Shown one piece after another: positions 13,814-15,120 of a stretch of DNA of 15,120 bases. The number at the start of each line of letters is the position of its first letter. Within the stretch, counting starts at the first letter, position 1. The position numbers were made by a program, and so were the translations under genes. Where the stretch lies: contig JAGPGI010000019.1 in assembly GCA_018056045.1 (NCBI GenBank), positions 1 through 15,120 of the forward strand, written 5' to 3'. This DNA comes from Paracoccus sp. (in: a-proteobacteria). GTDB taxonomy: Bacteria > Pseudomonadota > Alphaproteobacteria > Rhodobacterales > Rhodobacteraceae. The notes beneath the pieces are model-generated. The model made no database searches and was not told where the DNA came from. It saw only the letters and a program-made list of their open reading frames with translations.

Positions 13814-15043
13814 TCAGAAATAGGAGTGACGGGCTAGGCTGTAACGGCGCAGGTCCTTGCGGGCAGCCGGGTCAAGAAAATCCTCCAGCAAGCGGTCCCA
13901 TTTCAACGGGCAAAGATAATCCTGAACCGAGATCTCTGCCCGTCTGGAAAATTCCTCATAGGTCTGTGGGTCAGAGACCAGCCGTTCGATCCGGTCCGCC
14001 ATGGCCTCGGGATCGCGCTGGGGGTGGACCAGAGCCTGCTCGCCGTCATGGATGCGCAACGCAAACATCGGGTGATCCGAGACCACCAGTGGCGTTCTGA
14101 CGCAAAGGGCTTCGTAAAGGGTCATAGGCAAACCCTCGGGATAGTCGTGATGGCTGGGCACCAGCACGATGTCATGCGCCCGCATCTCGGCCAGAACCCG
14201 GTCATGGGGCAGCAGTCCGGTCAGCGTGATCTGTTCGCCAACCCCATGCTGGCGGGCCAGCGACATGAAATGGTCGGCTTCCCCCGCACCGACCAGGGTC
14301 AGCTGCGCATCAAGGCCGCGACGGCGCAGGATCGCAAGCGCCTGGATCGTGTCGCCGACGCCCTTGGGCTCGGACAGCTGGCCGACATAAAGCAGGCGGA
14401 ATGGCCGATCCGGGGCAGGGGCCGGCTTGGCGGTATAGTCCTTTGCCAAGGTCATCTCCGGCCAGTCGAATGGCAGGATCTTGTCGCGGGCCACGCCGAT
14501 CCGCGCCAGATCCAGCGAGGCGGCAAGATTGTGATTGGCCACATATTCGATGGCCGGGCGATTGAGCAGCCATGCCAGCAGCCGGTTGCGGATATAGCCC
14601 TTCAGACCGGTGCCGCGGAAACTGTCGGCGAAAAGCGGCAGGACCGACAGATTCTGACTGAGACCCCAACGGATTGCCGGGGCAATCGGCGCCCCGATCA
14701 CCAGATGCGTGGGCCGCGTTGCCGCCATGGCGGCAAGCAGCTCCCTGAAACGGGCCGGTCGATCCCGCGGGTAAAGCCCGACGCCGCTGGTATGGACGCC
14801 GTTATGGGTGAGCACCTCGGGCAGGTCGGCCGCGAAAGAGATCACCGTCACCTGCTCGATTCCGGGCCTTTCGGCGAGCCTGGCCACGAAATCCACGGTG
14901 TAGCGCTGCGCGTAATAATTTGCCTCGCCGCCGGCCTGAAAACGGGCGGCGGCCTCGGCATAGTCTCCGTATTGGACGATGGTCAACCGGACGGGCGGAG
15001 TGCGATCCGGAGTGTCCGCAGGGGATTTGCCGAGCTCCGTCAT
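13814..15043 (-). CDS. Family 4 (GT-B) glycosyltransferase
   Basis: A 409-residue GT-B enzyme expected to add a sugar from a nucleotide donor to a glycan acceptor at the inner membrane face. The N-terminal half carries the acceptor domain (RLTIVQYGDYAEAAARF at 19-35, with a GGEANYY glycine-rich turn). The C-terminal half shows the GT4 pattern: LLYVGQLSEPKG (217-228, with the phosphate-contacting Lys), LTLVGAGE (248-255) and SHHDYPEGLPMTLYEAL (297-313), which contains Glu303-x7-Glu311. No membrane span is present. The ATG at 15043 has AGGA seven bases ahead and a TTGACC-N17-CATATT promoter. On the circle it lies 127 bp downstream of the recombinase, same strand, and is separated from the other glycan genes by the replication region. 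The left repeat copy shows an IS junction after codon 16 of this gene. Confidence 0.93.
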   Translation of the reverse strand: MTELGKSPADTPDRTPPVRLTIVQYGDYAEAAARFQAGGEANYYAQRYTVDFVARLAERPGIEQVTVISFAADLPEVLTHNGVHTSGVGLYPRDRPARFRELLAAMAATRPTHLVIGAPIAPAIRWGLSQNLSVLPLFADSFRGTGLKGYIRNRLLAWLLNRPAIEYVANHNLAASLDLARIGVARDKILPFDWPEMTLAKDYTAKPAPAPDRPFRLLYVGQLSEPKGVGDTIQALAILRRRGLDAQLTLVGAGEADHFMSLARQHGVGEQITLTGLLPHDRVLAEMRAHDIVLVPSHHDYPEGLPMTLYEALCVRTPLVVSDHPMFALRIHDGEQALVHPQRDPEAMADRIERLVSDPQTYEEFSRRAEISVQDYLCPLKWDRLLEDFLDPAARKDLRRYSLARHSYF

Positions 15044-15120
15044 GCGCTTTTCCTGTCACGCGTTTTGGAAAATATGCGCTTCGAAGCGGAAGGGGTCAAT
15101 TATGGCTGCGTCAGCCGCGG
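14994..15120. repeat. 127-bp exact direct repeat, right copy (circle closure)
   Basis: Identical to 125-251. In this copy the repeat continues leftward into the intact GT4 reading frame rather than into the IS-like end, so this is the uninterrupted version of the locus. Everything upstream of the GT4 start in this copy (15044-15120) continues, on the circle, into 252-301 and then the 3' end of the recombinase gene. Confidence 0.85.

Noticed and set aside
125..15120. The 127-bp direct repeats as flanks of a composite transposon or integrated element
   Set aside because: The repeat holds a promoter and gene start rather than an IS, and it ends exactly on the last base, which fits circular assembly better.

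Overview
The window looks like a complete small plasmid contig from a high-GC alphaproteobacterium, most likely a Rhodobacteraceae member such as a Paracoccus-like host. The support is an RPA-type replication initiator (repA) with upstream iterons, a DnaA box and an AT-rich stretch, followed by a parA gene and a small overlapping partner gene, plus glycan genes of families common in that group (GT61, the PF11316-like putative rhamnosyltransferase, GtrA). Bases 125-251 are repeated exactly at 14994-15120. The repeat is 127 bp and runs to the very last base, so I read it as the overlap left when a circular molecule of about 14,869 bp was assembled. Bases 1-124 do not fit that circle and look like the end of an IS21-family element.

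Layout: 1-124, IS end joined to the first 16 codons of a glycosyltransferase gene. 302-871 (-), serine recombinase with an inverted-repeat site in front of it. 1018-3027 (-), membrane O-acyltransferase with an SGNH domain. 3028-3405, a gene-free control region with three dyads and a promoter candidate. 3406-7360 (+), a tightly packed four-gene cluster: GtrB-like GT2, SDR-family sugar epimerase/reductase, GT-C membrane glycosyltransferase, GtrA-like flippase. 7455-8309 (+), putative rhamnosyltransferase family protein. 8373-9443 (-), GT61. 9601-11265 (-), methyltransferase with a TPR-like tail. 11356-13502 (-), partition partner, parA and repA. 13483-13699, replication origin. 13814-15043 (-), GT4 glycosyltransferase, which on the circle lies just downstream of the recombinase.

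How the genes work together: the backbone is small (repA, parA, its partner, a resolvase and the origin). Everything else acts on surface carbohydrate. GtrB would load a sugar onto the undecaprenyl carrier, GtrA would flip it, the GT-C enzyme would transfer it outside the cytoplasmic membrane, and the SDR enzyme probably makes or alters the sugar nucleotide. The acyltransferase would decorate the product with an acyl (probably acetyl) group, and the cytoplasmic GT4, GT61, rhamnosyltransferase-like and methyltransferase proteins would build or cap glycans. There is no polymerase, no Wzx flippase, no export channel and no full sugar-nucleotide pathway, so the plasmid more likely remodels a host glycan than makes a complete polymer. 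I see no relaxase, mobilisation gene, toxin-antitoxin pair, tRNA, rRNA or CRISPR array.
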